Of a DNA stretch of 64,000 nt, positions 16,849 to 24,559 are shown one piece after another. The notes under the pieces are model-generated. The model was given only the letters and a program-made list of their open reading frames with translations, made no database searches and was not told the origin of the DNA. A program made the position numbers and the translations under genes. Location of the stretch: positions 186,001-250,000 of the forward strand of contig PNNO01000005.1 in the NCBI GenBank assembly GCA_013824265.1, read 5' to 3'. Source of the stretch: a bacterium. Its GTDB lineage: Bacteria > Patescibacteriota > Gracilibacteria > UBA1369 > PNNO01. Every line of letters starts with the position of its first letter. Position 1 is the stretch's first letter.

Positions 16849-17523
16849 ATGAGCCTATACATTGTTTCAACACCCATAGGTAATTTGGAAGACATAACAC
16901 TTCGAGCTCTAAACACTCTTAAAAGTGTTGATTTAATAGCCGCTGAAGATACGCGTCACTCACAAATTTTGCTGAGAAAATATGAGATTAATAAGCCTTG
17001 CGTGAGCTTTCATTCCCACAGCGGGCAGGCAAAAGTGGACAAGATTGTGGACGAACTTAAAGAAGGGAAAAATGTTGCTTTAATTTCGGATGCCGGGACT
17101 CCCGGAATTTCCGATCCGGCATATGTTCTTATTAGGGCGGCACTTGAAAACAAAATTGAGATAATACCGATTCCCGGACCTGCCGCCTTTTTAACAGCCT
17201 TAACGGCTTCCGGACTTCCTACGAATCAGTTTCTGTATCTTGGGTTTTTGCCTTTAAAAAAGGGAAGACAGACGCTTTTGAATTTACTTAAAGAAGAAGA
17301 AAGAACTGTTATTTTTTACGAATCGCCACATAGAATTGTTAAAACACTTGCTCAGTTGGAGGAGTATTTTGGGCCTGAAAGAAGGATTGTGTTGGGAAGA
17401 GAGCTTACAAAAATTCATGAAGAATTTATTAGAGGAACAATTTCCGAAGTGAAAAATATTTTCAAAAATCGTAATCCGAAAGGGGAGTTCGTTGTTGTTT
17501 TGGGTGGCGCCGGTATGGTATAA
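16849..17523 (+). CDS. rsmI: 16S rRNA (cytidine-1402-2'-O)-methyltransferase
   Basis: 224 residues of the tetrapyrrole-methylase fold. Matches across the length: STPIGNLEDITLRAL, AAEDTRHSQILL, VALISDAGTPGISDPAYVLI, PIPGPAAFLTALTASGLPTNQF and FYESPHRIVKTLA. It is shorter than the E. coli enzyme (286), lacking its C-terminal extension, as in many reduced genomes. It modifies C1402 in the ribosomal P site. Coupled to tsaB upstream; the pseudopilin starts 7 bases beyond the stop. Confidence 0.95.
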   Translation: MSLYIVSTPIGNLEDITLRALNTLKSVDLIAAEDTRHSQILLRKYEINKPCVSFHSHSGQAKVDKIVDELKEGKNVALISDAGTPGISDPAYVLIRAALENKIEIIPIPGPAAFLTALTASGLPTNQFLYLGFLPLKKGRQTLLNLLKEEERTVIFYESPHRIVKTLAQLEEYFGPERRIVLGRELTKIHEEFIRGTISEVKNIFKNRNPKGEFVVVLGGAGMV

Positions 17524-17530
17524 ATTGACT

Positions 17531-18184
17531 ATGAGAAAATTTTCTTCCCGATTAAAAGGCTTTACGCTTGTGGAAATACTTATCGTTGTTGCGATGATAG
17601 TCTTTTTGGCTTCCACGGCCTTGATTTCTTCTTTTGCGATGCGCGGGCAGCTTGAGTTTAGAAGTGGTTACAACGCAGTTGAAGGTATAATTTCCGAAGC
17701 TCGTAATATGGCGCTTTCAGGAGAATCTTTTCCGGACACTTTGGATTATGATCAGGATGGAATTACCGGCGATGAAGATTTTATTTTACCAAACGGTTAT
17801 ATTGTTGTAATCACGGAGGAGGGGCCGAATGTAACGGCTTATTTGTATGCTGATCTTTTTAATTCGGAGGTTGGGCAACTGGATAAGGATGATCAGCTTA
17901 TTAAAATGGTTGAACTGCCGGAAAATATTCGATTAACTGTTGATGCGCGGAAAAAATCAGGCCATATCATGGAGTTGGTATCTGTGACGGATATTACTTT
18001 TATGTATAAAACGCCTGACGCAACTTTTTCCGTTGTTGATGAAATAATAACATTGGCTAGTTTGCAGCTTAAATTGGAACAGACAGAGGAAGAAGATGAA
18101 AACATAATACTTAGAACAAAGTACGTATTCTTACATTATTTGTATGGAATTCCGGAGGTACTTGGCGAAAGCTACTTTCAGTAG
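17531..18184 (+). CDS. Type IV pilin-like (pseudopilin) protein
   Basis: About 217 residues from ATG 17531. The prepilin signature is plain: a short basic leader MRKFSSRLKG, cleavage before F, then FTLVEILIVVAMIVFLASTAL with Glu at +5, forming the N-terminal pilin helix. The globular part holds an insertion rich in Asp (DYDQDGITGDEDFI). It resembles a GspH/FimT-like minor pilin. No assembly ATPase, platform protein or prepilin peptidase is in the window, so the system lies elsewhere in the genome. The start was chosen because the longer frame (17492) runs into rsmI and would bury the leader. Confidence 0.88.
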   Translation: MRKFSSRLKGFTLVEILIVVAMIVFLASTALISSFAMRGQLEFRSGYNAVEGIISEARNMALSGESFPDTLDYDQDGITGDEDFILPNGYIVVITEEGPNVTAYLYADLFNSEVGQLDKDDQLIKMVELPENIRLTVDARKKSGHIMELVSVTDITFMYKTPDATFSVVDEIITLASLQLKLEQTEEEDENIILRTKYVFLHYLYGIPEVLGESYFQ

Positions 18185-18213
18185 TTGACAAAGGTAAAAA
18201 ATGGTACTAAGAT
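18185..18213 (+). promoter_or_regulatory. Promoter of the 18246 gene
   Basis: Perfect TTGACA (18185-18190) directly after the pilin stop, 17 bases, TAAGAT (18208-18213). Leader about 26 bases. Confidence 0.72.
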
Positions 18214-18245
18214 TCACATCCTAATCATATTTAACCGCGCTCAAT

Positions 18246-18656
18246 ATGACAGATAAATCTATAGATGGTGGAAATGATGATCCTACCACTGAAGCTCCTG
18301 TGGCCCATGTAGATCCAAAAACCACTGTGTTTCCGAATTATGAAGAATTATTAATGCTGGAAGTTATGAATAGGTCAGAGAAAGGATCTGGTAAAGATGA
18401 TAAAGGAGGAGCTGAGGAAGATGATAAAGGAGGAGCTGTGGAAGATCCAAATGCTCCGAAAGAAAAGCCGGTTGTTAGAGTAAGTAAAAAAACCTTTGTC
18501 CCAACGGAAAAAGATCTTATTGAAATTACGCAGAAAACTGTAATGCTTCAAGCCGAAAGACAGGCGGCCGCGCAGGCAGCCCTTGATGGAACTCCGACTA
18601 AGAAAATCAAGATAATTTCTCTAGAGGATCTTAGGAATATGAATAATAAGGAATAA
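18246..18656 (+). CDS. Hypothetical low-complexity protein
   Basis: 136 residues, family not recognised, no signal peptide. Residues about 42-62 contain a short tandem repeat (KDDKGGAEE DDKGGAVED). The second half is a mixed helix with NotI-like GCGGCCGC in its DNA and ends KIKIISLEDLRNMNNKE. Its own consensus promoter and a strong terminator 8 bases after the stop show a single-gene transcript, which supports expression. Confidence 0.7.
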   Translation: MTDKSIDGGNDDPTTEAPVAHVDPKTTVFPNYEELLMLEVMNRSEKGSGKDDKGGAEEDDKGGAVEDPNAPKEKPVVRVSKKTFVPTEKDLIEITQKTVMLQAERQAAAQAALDGTPTKKIKIISLEDLRNMNNKE

Positions 18657-18663
18657 ATTAAAA

Positions 18664-18694
18664 AGCCGAGGATTTTTGGTCCCCGGCTTTTTTT
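18664..18694 (+). terminator. Intrinsic terminator of the 18246 gene
   Basis: AGCCGAGGA (18664-18672) pairs with TCCCCGGCT (18680-18688) with one mismatch, followed by seven T. Confidence 0.87.
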
Positions 18695-18699
18695 GTGGT

Positions 18700-19971
18700 T
18701 TACTGAGTCGCGATCGATACTATCTTTGCCATTTCCGCCCTTGTAATGCTTCTGTTTGGTTCAAAAAGATTTTCTCCAACACCTGCAACATATCCAAGCT
18801 TGAATGCCTTATAAATATATCCGGCGTACCATTCTCCAAAATAAACATCGTCAAAAGGATTTTCGGTTAAAGTTGGAGCTTCCATTCCTTTTGCCTTAAG
18901 CAAAATCTTTATTGCTTCAGCTCTTGTTACATTTCTTGCAGGATAAAGGTATCCGTTGTCGCCCTGGATTATCCCTTTCTTGTAAGCGTTTGTTACAACA
19001 TCACAAAACCAATCGGTCTGATTTAGGTCAGGGAAAATTGAACTGTCGCAAGAATCTCCGTCCAACCCTGTGCCGTACATCACAAGTTTAATCGCTTCCG
19101 CTCGTAAAATTGGAGCATCAGGTTCATAGTTTCCATCTCGTCCTTCAACTATTCCGGCTGCGGCCAAATCTTCTATGTAACTTTTTGCCCAATGGGTTGC
19201 GATATCGTCAAAAGTTTTAACTCCCGTATCTTTTTGTAGAGTTACAGTATTACTACATCCTCTTTTGTTTGCAGTTGTAATAACGCAAACTCTGTAATAG
19301 TTTGTTCCGCTGGCAGTGCCTGCATGAGTGTAGCTTGTAGTATAGTAATCTCCGGATACATAAATATATCCATCCACAGGATAGTATGCCGAAGCATTTG
19401 TTTGTGAATGAACAACTTTGTACCATTTAAGGTCTGCTCCATCATACTTTGTCCATGTAAGATCAGCCTTACCTTCTTCATTAAGTTCACCGGTTAGGGT
19501 GATTGAAATCGTTGAATCGTCCGTATATGGATCACTCACCGGCTCTTCGGTAGTAGTAGTTGTTGTGGAAGTATTTTCAATCGTTACAGTGTTACTGCAT
19601 CCTCTTTTGTTTGCTGTCGTGATAACGCAAACTCTGTAATAGTTTGTTCCTTCAGAGACACTTGTGTGTGTGTAAGTTGTTTGATTTGGATCTGTATAAA
19701 CTCCGATATATCCGTCTACGGGATAGTATGCCGAAGCGTTTGTCTGAGAATGTACAATTTTATACCATTGTAAATCTCCTCCCTGATATTTATTCCATGA
19801 AAGATCAACTTTTCCTTCAGCGTTCAGAGAGCCCTGAAGTGTTACTGATATTGCCGCGTCGTTTGTGTACGGATCCTCTGTTGTTTCTGTTACAACAGCT
19901 GATGCCACGCTCGCGAAAAGCAGCGAACTTAGCGCAAAAGCGGCGGTTGTTCGCATGAGTGCATGCTTCAT
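18700..19971 (-). CDS. SLH-domain surface protein with duplicated FN3-like units
   Basis: 423 residues. Signal peptide 1-25. Two nearly identical 114-residue units (33-146 and 147-about 250) follow, each of the fibronectin-III-like type (GKVDLSWNKYQGGDLQWYKIVHSQT... NYYRVCVITTANKRGCSNTVT) with a conserved Cys pair likely to form a disulfide. They are joined by a Thr-rich linker (TSTTTTTTEEP). Three SLH repeats fill 255-423 (FDDIATHWAKSYIEDLAAAGIVEG, AYKKGIIQGDNGYLYPARNVTRAEAIKIL, AFKLGYVAGVGENLFEPNRSITRAEMAKIV). A classical SLH-anchored surface protein; ligand unknown. Confidence 0.92.
   Translation of the reverse strand: MKHALMRTTAAFALSSLLFASVASAVVTETTEDPYTNDAAISVTLQGSLNAEGKVDLSWNKYQGGDLQWYKIVHSQTNASAYYPVDGYIGVYTDPNQTTYTHTSVSEGTNYYRVCVITTANKRGCSNTVTIENTSTTTTTTEEPVSDPYTDDSTISITLTGELNEEGKADLTWTKYDGADLKWYKVVHSQTNASAYYPVDGYIYVSGDYYTTSYTHAGTASGTNYYRVCVITTANKRGCSNTVTLQKDTGVKTFDDIATHWAKSYIEDLAAAGIVEGRDGNYEPDAPILRAEAIKLVMYGTGLDGDSCDSSIFPDLNQTDWFCDVVTNAYKKGIIQGDNGYLYPARNVTRAEAIKILLKAKGMEAPTLTENPFDDVYFGEWYAGYIYKAFKLGYVAGVGENLFEPNRSITRAEMAKIVSIATQ
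19236..19875. repeat. Tandem duplication of a 342-base FN3-like unit
   Basis: Two copies with a 342-base period inside the SLH gene. The blocks beginning GTTACAGT at 19241 and 19583 match at nearly every base over about 70 bases (for example CATCCTCTTTTGTTTGC), and mismatches are mainly at third positions, indicating a fairly recent in-frame duplication. Confidence 0.88.
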
Positions 19972-20027
19972 ATTACGAGGTTAAATGATGATTGCATAAA
20001 AACTAAAACGTACTTGTTTCCGGCTTG

Positions 20028-21338
20028 TTACCCCTGCTGGTCCGTGCTCTCCAATGAAAGTCTTTGTTCAAAAAGATCACCTATGATTTTGGCGTGTTTC
20101 TCGGGTGTTAGTTCAAAATTTGGGAACATTGTTTTTACATCGTTTTTTAAATATCTGTATGTATCGATGTAAGACCTTTTTCTCTCCTGCTCGCAAAAAT
20201 TATAAGCCATATTAAACTGATCTTTTCTTGGAGCTTTCATAAGTTTATCCAAGGCGAATTCAATCGTACGGTTCCATATATTTTTTGCGTCTTGTTTTGC
20301 GACTTCATTGTCGTAGCCAAAATAACCGCTAAAGAAACCCTCAATAGGATTGTAGTTATCTGCGGGCTGATTTGATTTTTCAAAAAGAACAATGCCATCC
20401 AGTAGTCCGCTTAAAAGAAAATTACTTAAAATCCCAACAAGGCCTATCTCGAAATCTTTTAATGCGTAATAAAAATATTTTTGCGCAGATATTTCTTTTA
20501 CGCTTAAAACATGGTCCAAATCGAAAAATACAACTTTGCCGTTTTCGCCGTTTACCATGGCGTTAAAGAGGTGGCTGTCATGATCAACAAAATGTTTATG
20601 TAAATATTTCATGGTTTTGCTGAACTCGTAGCAAAGTCCTTTTATTGTTGTTAGTAAATCAAAATAATCCGGATTTTCTTTTCCTGTTGGTGCGATGTGT
20701 TTTTGCCAATACGCGACAACATGAGGATTTATTCTTAAGCCATTATCTTCAAATTGTCCCATGAAATAATTTCCAAGTGGAGTTTCTTTTTCTCCGGGAA
20801 TGCCAAGAATTGTAACCCCAAGAGGTTCGTCTTTATAAAATAAATTTTTATATCTGGCGTATCCAACAGGGAAGTAAAAAGGGAATAGCTCTTTTTTCCC
20901 ATCCCATTTATTAAAAAGATGGCTTGTCGCGTCAAATTCCAGTTTTGCTCTTGTGAATATTTGCCCGCCGTAAGGCCTTTTTTTAGGTATTGAATAAAAA
21001 GGCTCATCTTGATCGTTAACTTCTATCTGGTAGTGAATTTCCTTTATGCCGTCGGGAGCGTGTTGAACATGAGAATCATAGCCATCCTCGGTTGACGGTT
21101 GCATGACTGAGTTATTTTGAATATCAAAAAATCCGCAGCCTTTAATTTTTACTCCTTTAAAAGGGACCTCGGTGTCTTTAATTAACAAATACGTGCTTCT
21201 TCCAGTCTTAACCAAAGGCGGAGTTATCCTCCATGAAACAACGTCTTCGAAAATCTTTTTCTGACCTTCTTTAAGTTTGAATTTGTCCGAAAAATGGATT
21301 GTGTGAAGCGGTAAATATTGATCCGGATGATTTTCCAT
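20028..21338 (-). CDS. Hypothetical protein with kinase-like catalytic loop
   Basis: 436 residues, no family firmly recognised. Residues 251-275 read VDHDSHLFNAMV...VVFFDLD, which fits the catalytic loop (D..xxxxN) and metal-binding DxD of protein-kinase-like phosphotransferases. A possible Lys-bearing strand is KGVKIKGCGFFD at about 61-72, but no glycine-rich loop is visible. There is no signal peptide or membrane helix. The start is 9 bases after the stop of the PrsW-like protease on the same strand, so the two are probably co-transcribed. The kinase assignment is inference from motifs only. Confidence 0.6.
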   Translation of the reverse strand: MENHPDQYLPLHTIHFSDKFKLKEGQKKIFEDVVSWRITPPLVKTGRSTYLLIKDTEVPFKGVKIKGCGFFDIQNNSVMQPSTEDGYDSHVQHAPDGIKEIHYQIEVNDQDEPFYSIPKKRPYGGQIFTRAKLEFDATSHLFNKWDGKKELFPFYFPVGYARYKNLFYKDEPLGVTILGIPGEKETPLGNYFMGQFEDNGLRINPHVVAYWQKHIAPTGKENPDYFDLLTTIKGLCYEFSKTMKYLHKHFVDHDSHLFNAMVNGENGKVVFFDLDHVLSVKEISAQKYFYYALKDFEIGLVGILSNFLLSGLLDGIVLFEKSNQPADNYNPIEGFFSGYFGYDNEVAKQDAKNIWNRTIEFALDKLMKAPRKDQFNMAYNFCEQERKRSYIDTYRYLKNDVKTMFPNFELTPEKHAKIIGDLFEQRLSLESTDQQG

Positions 21339-21347
21339 CAGGCCTTT

Positions 21348-22274
21348 TTAGTTATTGATGTGTTTCTTTTCACGCATTAATCCAAAAGCTATAAGCCAGG
21401 TTATTGCGGCAAATATTGATGATGAAGGAACGTTAAAATCTATGTCTGTAAACAGTCCTTGTCCAAGCGGGTCCTGCACCAAATAAAGGGATATTGAAAA
21501 AATAGTTAGAAGTCCGATTGTGAAAAATATCATACCAATACCGACTTTTATATATGTCCATATTGTCCATTTTTTTGGCAGATAAGCTCCTTCCACTCCG
21601 TCCAAAAAATGCAGATGTTTAATTTTTCTTTTTATGTACAAGAACATGCCAAGCAATATTGGAATTACAAACAGTGCCAAACCTGAACTTGTGAGCAGTA
21701 AAAAGTCATAAAGTCCGTGGAAGAATATTGCCAAAAATAAACCTTTTCTTAACAGTTTGCCCGATTCGTGTTTGTCTTTTTCAAATCTGGCCATTCCAAT
21801 GTTGTATCCCATGATAGCGCCAAAAAGAGCATGTGCCGGAACCGCCAAAAGGGCTCTTATTATCGCCACGTAAATTCCTCCTTCAAGTATGTAAAATATA
21901 TTTTCCAAAGCTGCGAATCCAAGGCTGGCTACAACGGCGTATATAACTCCGTCATAATATTCATTAAACGCCGGATGGTCGTAAGCTTTCTTTTTTACAA
22001 CCCAATATTTTAATCCCTCCTCGGTGGTTGCTACAAATATGAATGCGGAAACGGTTAGATAGACAAGAGGGTCCGTAATTAAATCCGCGAATGTAAGGTC
22101 CAGAAAATATTCTACAGCTCCAGCTACAAATGTTACCAAAATGCCCCATAAAAAAATGCTCCATAAAAATCTTTTGGATTCTTTTTGCTTTTTATCAAGC
22201 CTGTTAAAGTACCATAACAAAAAGACTACAGGGGCTAAAGATAAAACTATTAATGCTATTGGGCCAAAGTACAT
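21348..22274 (-). CDS. PrsW-family intramembrane metalloprotease
   Basis: 308 residues with about eight hydrophobic helices. The three conserved blocks of PrsW/CPBP-like membrane proteases are present: EEGLKY in helix 3 (ATTEEGLKYWVVKK), PAHALFGAIMGYNIG, and FHGLYDFLLL with metal-binding His. PrsW in Bacillus subtilis starts the cleavage of an anti-sigma factor in response to envelope damage. No sigma or anti-sigma gene is in this window, so its substrate is unknown. First gene of a two-gene unit with the kinase-like protein. Confidence 0.9.
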   Translation of the reverse strand: MYFGPIALIVLSLAPVVFLLWYFNRLDKKQKESKRFLWSIFLWGILVTFVAGAVEYFLDLTFADLITDPLVYLTVSAFIFVATTEEGLKYWVVKKKAYDHPAFNEYYDGVIYAVVASLGFAALENIFYILEGGIYVAIIRALLAVPAHALFGAIMGYNIGMARFEKDKHESGKLLRKGLFLAIFFHGLYDFLLLTSSGLALFVIPILLGMFLYIKRKIKHLHFLDGVEGAYLPKKWTIWTYIKVGIGMIFFTIGLLTIFSISLYLVQDPLGQGLFTDIDFNVPSSSIFAAITWLIAFGLMREKKHINN

Positions 22275-22354
22275 TGGTTGCGATTATTGATAATTGATCG
22301 TACTATAATGCCTGCCACAGTCATGAACTTTACCAGATAAGTGTAAAAAATCGT

Positions 22355-23128
22355 ATGGGAAATATTGTTGTTTATACAGATGGAAGTTGTTTGGGAAATC
22401 CGGGAGCCGGTGGATGGGCCGCTATTATAAATCGAAATGGAGAAGAACATATTCTTAAAGGTGGGGAGCCGAATTCAACGAATAATAGAATGGAGATGAA
22501 GGCCGTAATTGAAGCTTTAAGGTGGATTTCGAAAAATGCGCATGGAGAAAATGCGAGTATTTACAGTGATTCCAGTCTGGTTATAAACAGCATAAAAAAG
22601 GGTTGGAAAAGGAAAACGAATTTGGATTTATGGGAAGAATTTGATGAAGTTATGGCTAAATTAAAAAACGTTAAACTTGATTGGAATTGGGTAAAGGGGC
22701 ACGCGGATAACAAAATGAATCAGCGTGTTGATGAGCTTGCGGTTAAAGAGTCAAAGAAAATTCCAAAATCGGTTTCGGAGAATGCTTCGGCTAAAGTTTT
22801 GGCGGAAGTTAAAAAACTGGGGGACGGTTATTATTGTAAAAATTGTCATAAAAAAGCCAATGGTTTGCTTGGATGGATGCCCGATTCGGAAATGATACGC
22901 GTTGATTGTGAGCACTGTGGAAAGTACATAATGTTTGGTGAGAAAAACAAAAAAAATATTGATTTGGCAAAAAAGCATGTTTTGGTTTCAAAAAAACAGC
23001 TTGAAAAAATTATCAAGATAAAGGAAAATCGCGGGGACGCGGTTGGTGAAAACGATTTAAAAGATATAAAAAAGTGGACGAGAGAAGAAGCGGAAGTGTT
23101 TATTTCAAGCGAACAAACATTATTTTAA
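22355..23128 (+). CDS. rnhA: Ribonuclease HI with C-terminal zinc-ribbon extension
   Basis: 257 residues, about 100 more than ordinary RNase HI. The catalytic DEDD set is visible: D9 (YTDGS), E47 (NRMEMKA), D72 (SDSS) and D126 (NQRVDELA), with WVKGHADN before the last. It removes RNA from RNA-DNA hybrids. Residues 158-195 form a four-Cys module, C161-x2-C164 ... C185-x2-C188 (YYCKNCHKK... VDCEHCGKYI), then a basic helical tail. The extension may bind nucleic acid or a partner; RNase H fusions normally carry an N-terminal hybrid-binding domain, which is absent here. Confidence 0.92.
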   Translation: MGNIVVYTDGSCLGNPGAGGWAAIINRNGEEHILKGGEPNSTNNRMEMKAVIEALRWISKNAHGENASIYSDSSLVINSIKKGWKRKTNLDLWEEFDEVMAKLKNVKLDWNWVKGHADNKMNQRVDELAVKESKKIPKSVSENASAKVLAEVKKLGDGYYCKNCHKKANGLLGWMPDSEMIRVDCEHCGKYIMFGEKNKKNIDLAKKHVLVSKKQLEKIIKIKENRGDAVGENDLKDIKKWTREEAEVFISSEQTLF

Positions 23129-23141
23129 TTTCTGATTGGAT

Positions 23142-23495
23142 ATGAACGACGCGAAAGGAAGAATGGAATCTGATACCGGAGGCTTTGCCAATGACCTTGC
23201 TTCTTTATACGGAGAATTATGTACTCATGAAAAAAGGGTTTTTGATATTAGACAAAAATTGGCCGGGGCTGGGCTTGAAAGATCGTTAAATATTGATGTC
23301 TATAGAAAGGAAATTGAAGAAACCGAAAGGCAGAAAAAATTATTGGCCACAAAAATCGAACAGCTTGAAAGGGAAAAATTTGGTGAAGAAATCCCTCGTA
23401 CTAAAAGCGGTAGCTTTAGTGTGCCTCTGGAAGAAATGATTCTGGCGCAAGTTCAAAATCAGGTTAATGATGCCTTTAAGGATAGAGATAAGTAA
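23142..23495 (+). CDS. Hypothetical coiled-coil protein
   Basis: About 117 residues from ATG 23142 (a TTG six bases earlier is also in frame). Residues 15-80 are a predicted coiled coil with heptad-like spacing (YGELCTHEKRVFDIRQKL, YRKEIEETERQKKLLATKIEQLEREKF). The rest is short and polar. It starts 13 bases after rnhA and is probably co-transcribed with it. No family recognised. Confidence 0.7.
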   Translation: MNDAKGRMESDTGGFANDLASLYGELCTHEKRVFDIRQKLAGAGLERSLNIDVYRKEIEETERQKKLLATKIEQLEREKFGEEIPRTKSGSFSVPLEEMILAQVQNQVNDAFKDRDK

Positions 23496-23501
23496 ATTTT
23501 C

Positions 23502-23530
23502 TTGATCTGGATAGATCTGCAAAGTATACT
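23502..23530 (+). promoter_or_regulatory. Promoter of tRNA-Phe
   Basis: TTGATC (23502-23507), 17 bases, TATACT (23525-23530). Expected RNA start near 23537, 15 bases before the tRNA. Confidence 0.75.
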
Positions 23531-23551
23531 AGCCCTCGTATAAACAAATAT

Positions 23552-23626
23552 GCCGCGGTAGCTCAGTGGTAGAGCAGAGGATTGAAAATCCTCGTGTCGG
23601 TGGTTCAATTCCGCCTCGCGGCACCA
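23552..23626 (+). tRNA. tRNA-Phe (GAA)
   Basis: Acceptor GCCGCGG pairs with TCGCGGC (one G-T pair). Anticodon stem GAGGA/TCCTC around TTGAAAA gives anticodon GAA. T arm GGTGG-TTCAATT-CCGCC. CCA is encoded at 23624-23626. Confidence 0.96.
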
Positions 23627-23723
23627 CTTTTTACTTTTTCAAGCGCACTGGCTGTTTTGTCGGCCACTTGTTTTTTTACGTCTCCATATATTTTGAGCTG
23701 CGCTACTGTTTGTATACCAGGGG

Positions 23724-23752
23724 TTGACAAAAACCCACAAAGGATGTATAAA
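23724..23752 (+). promoter_or_regulatory. Promoter of the 23783 gene
   Basis: Perfect TTGACA (23724-23729), 17 bases, TATAAA (23747-23752). It sets the RNA start near 23759 and rules out the longer frame that begins inside tRNA-Phe. Confidence 0.8.
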
Positions 23753-23782
23753 TGTATTCTGGTTAAAATTATGTGTCTTTTT

Positions 23783-24511
23783 ATGAAAGAGTTTGATGAA
23801 AAAATATTGATCGTCGGAACGTTTAACGAAGACCTTGAAAGCGGTGATAGGATGAGGCAGGTTTTGGCTAATTTTAAGCCTGGTCGCATAGTTGGAGGAA
23901 CAAATCAATTGTTTGATTTAGAAGCATCAACACGTGAACTTGTTTGGGCCGTACTTTTTGATGAACGTGAAGTCCCTCAGGATCTTCAGAATAAATGGCA
24001 TGCGATTCAAACTCACAAAGAGCATCTTGTTGCGCAACAATACGCCGCTTCAAAAAGGATTCCTTATTTTATGATTGATGCCGACGAGAGTCCAAAAAAT
24101 GGTGAGATTCTGGGGTATACTGAAGAAGACTTTGTTGAATATATGAAAAAAAATCGTACTACTGAAGAAATAATAAGTTATATGAGAAAAACTACCGAAG
24201 AAGAATTTGATCGACTTAAAAAGCAGCAGAATTGGACCCCTCGTTGTAAAAAATATTACAGAGAAGATTTTTTGTGTAAGGGCGAAATGCCAAATTTGGC
24301 TGAGAAAAAGGCGGAGGCTTTGTCCGCGGAGTTTATGGCTGTAATGCAAAGATATCCGGATTCAAAAATATTTGGATTTTTTGACGGCACACAAATTGTT
24401 AAACCAACTTCGATTTGGGCTACAAGGGCACTTGGAAGACCTATGCAAAACCTGCGTTATATCCTTGGTGAAAACGGTATAAAATACGGAATGCTTGTTG
24501 ATTTGATCTAG
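23783..24511 (+). CDS. Hypothetical protein
   Basis: 242 residues from ATG 23783 (ATG 23771 is an alternative). The frame is open back to 23582 inside tRNA-Phe, but the promoter at 23724-23752 excludes that. The N-terminus EKILIVGTFNEDLESGDRMRQVLANFKPGRIVGGTN has the strand-helix-strand look of a TraB/PrgY-like or Rossmann domain, though the TraB motif residues are not convincing. The middle is helical and charged (EEIISYMRKTTEEEFDRLKKQQ). The end (IFGFFDGTQIVKP... NLRYILGENGIKYGMLVDL) again looks globular. Cytosolic; role unknown. Confidence 0.72.
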   Translation: MKEFDEKILIVGTFNEDLESGDRMRQVLANFKPGRIVGGTNQLFDLEASTRELVWAVLFDEREVPQDLQNKWHAIQTHKEHLVAQQYAASKRIPYFMIDADESPKNGEILGYTEEDFVEYMKKNRTTEEIISYMRKTTEEEFDRLKKQQNWTPRCKKYYREDFLCKGEMPNLAEKKAEALSAEFMAVMQRYPDSKIFGFFDGTQIVKPTSIWATRALGRPMQNLRYILGENGIKYGMLVDLI

Positions 24512-24559
24512 CGGAAAAATGTGATACATTCTCTCGTGAAGTATTACTAATTTTTCATC

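Noticed and set aside
23582-23782. Open frame extending the 23783 protein upstream through tRNA-Phe
   Set aside because: It runs through the tRNA and the perfect TTGACA-17-TATAAA promoter, so it cannot be translated from that RNA.
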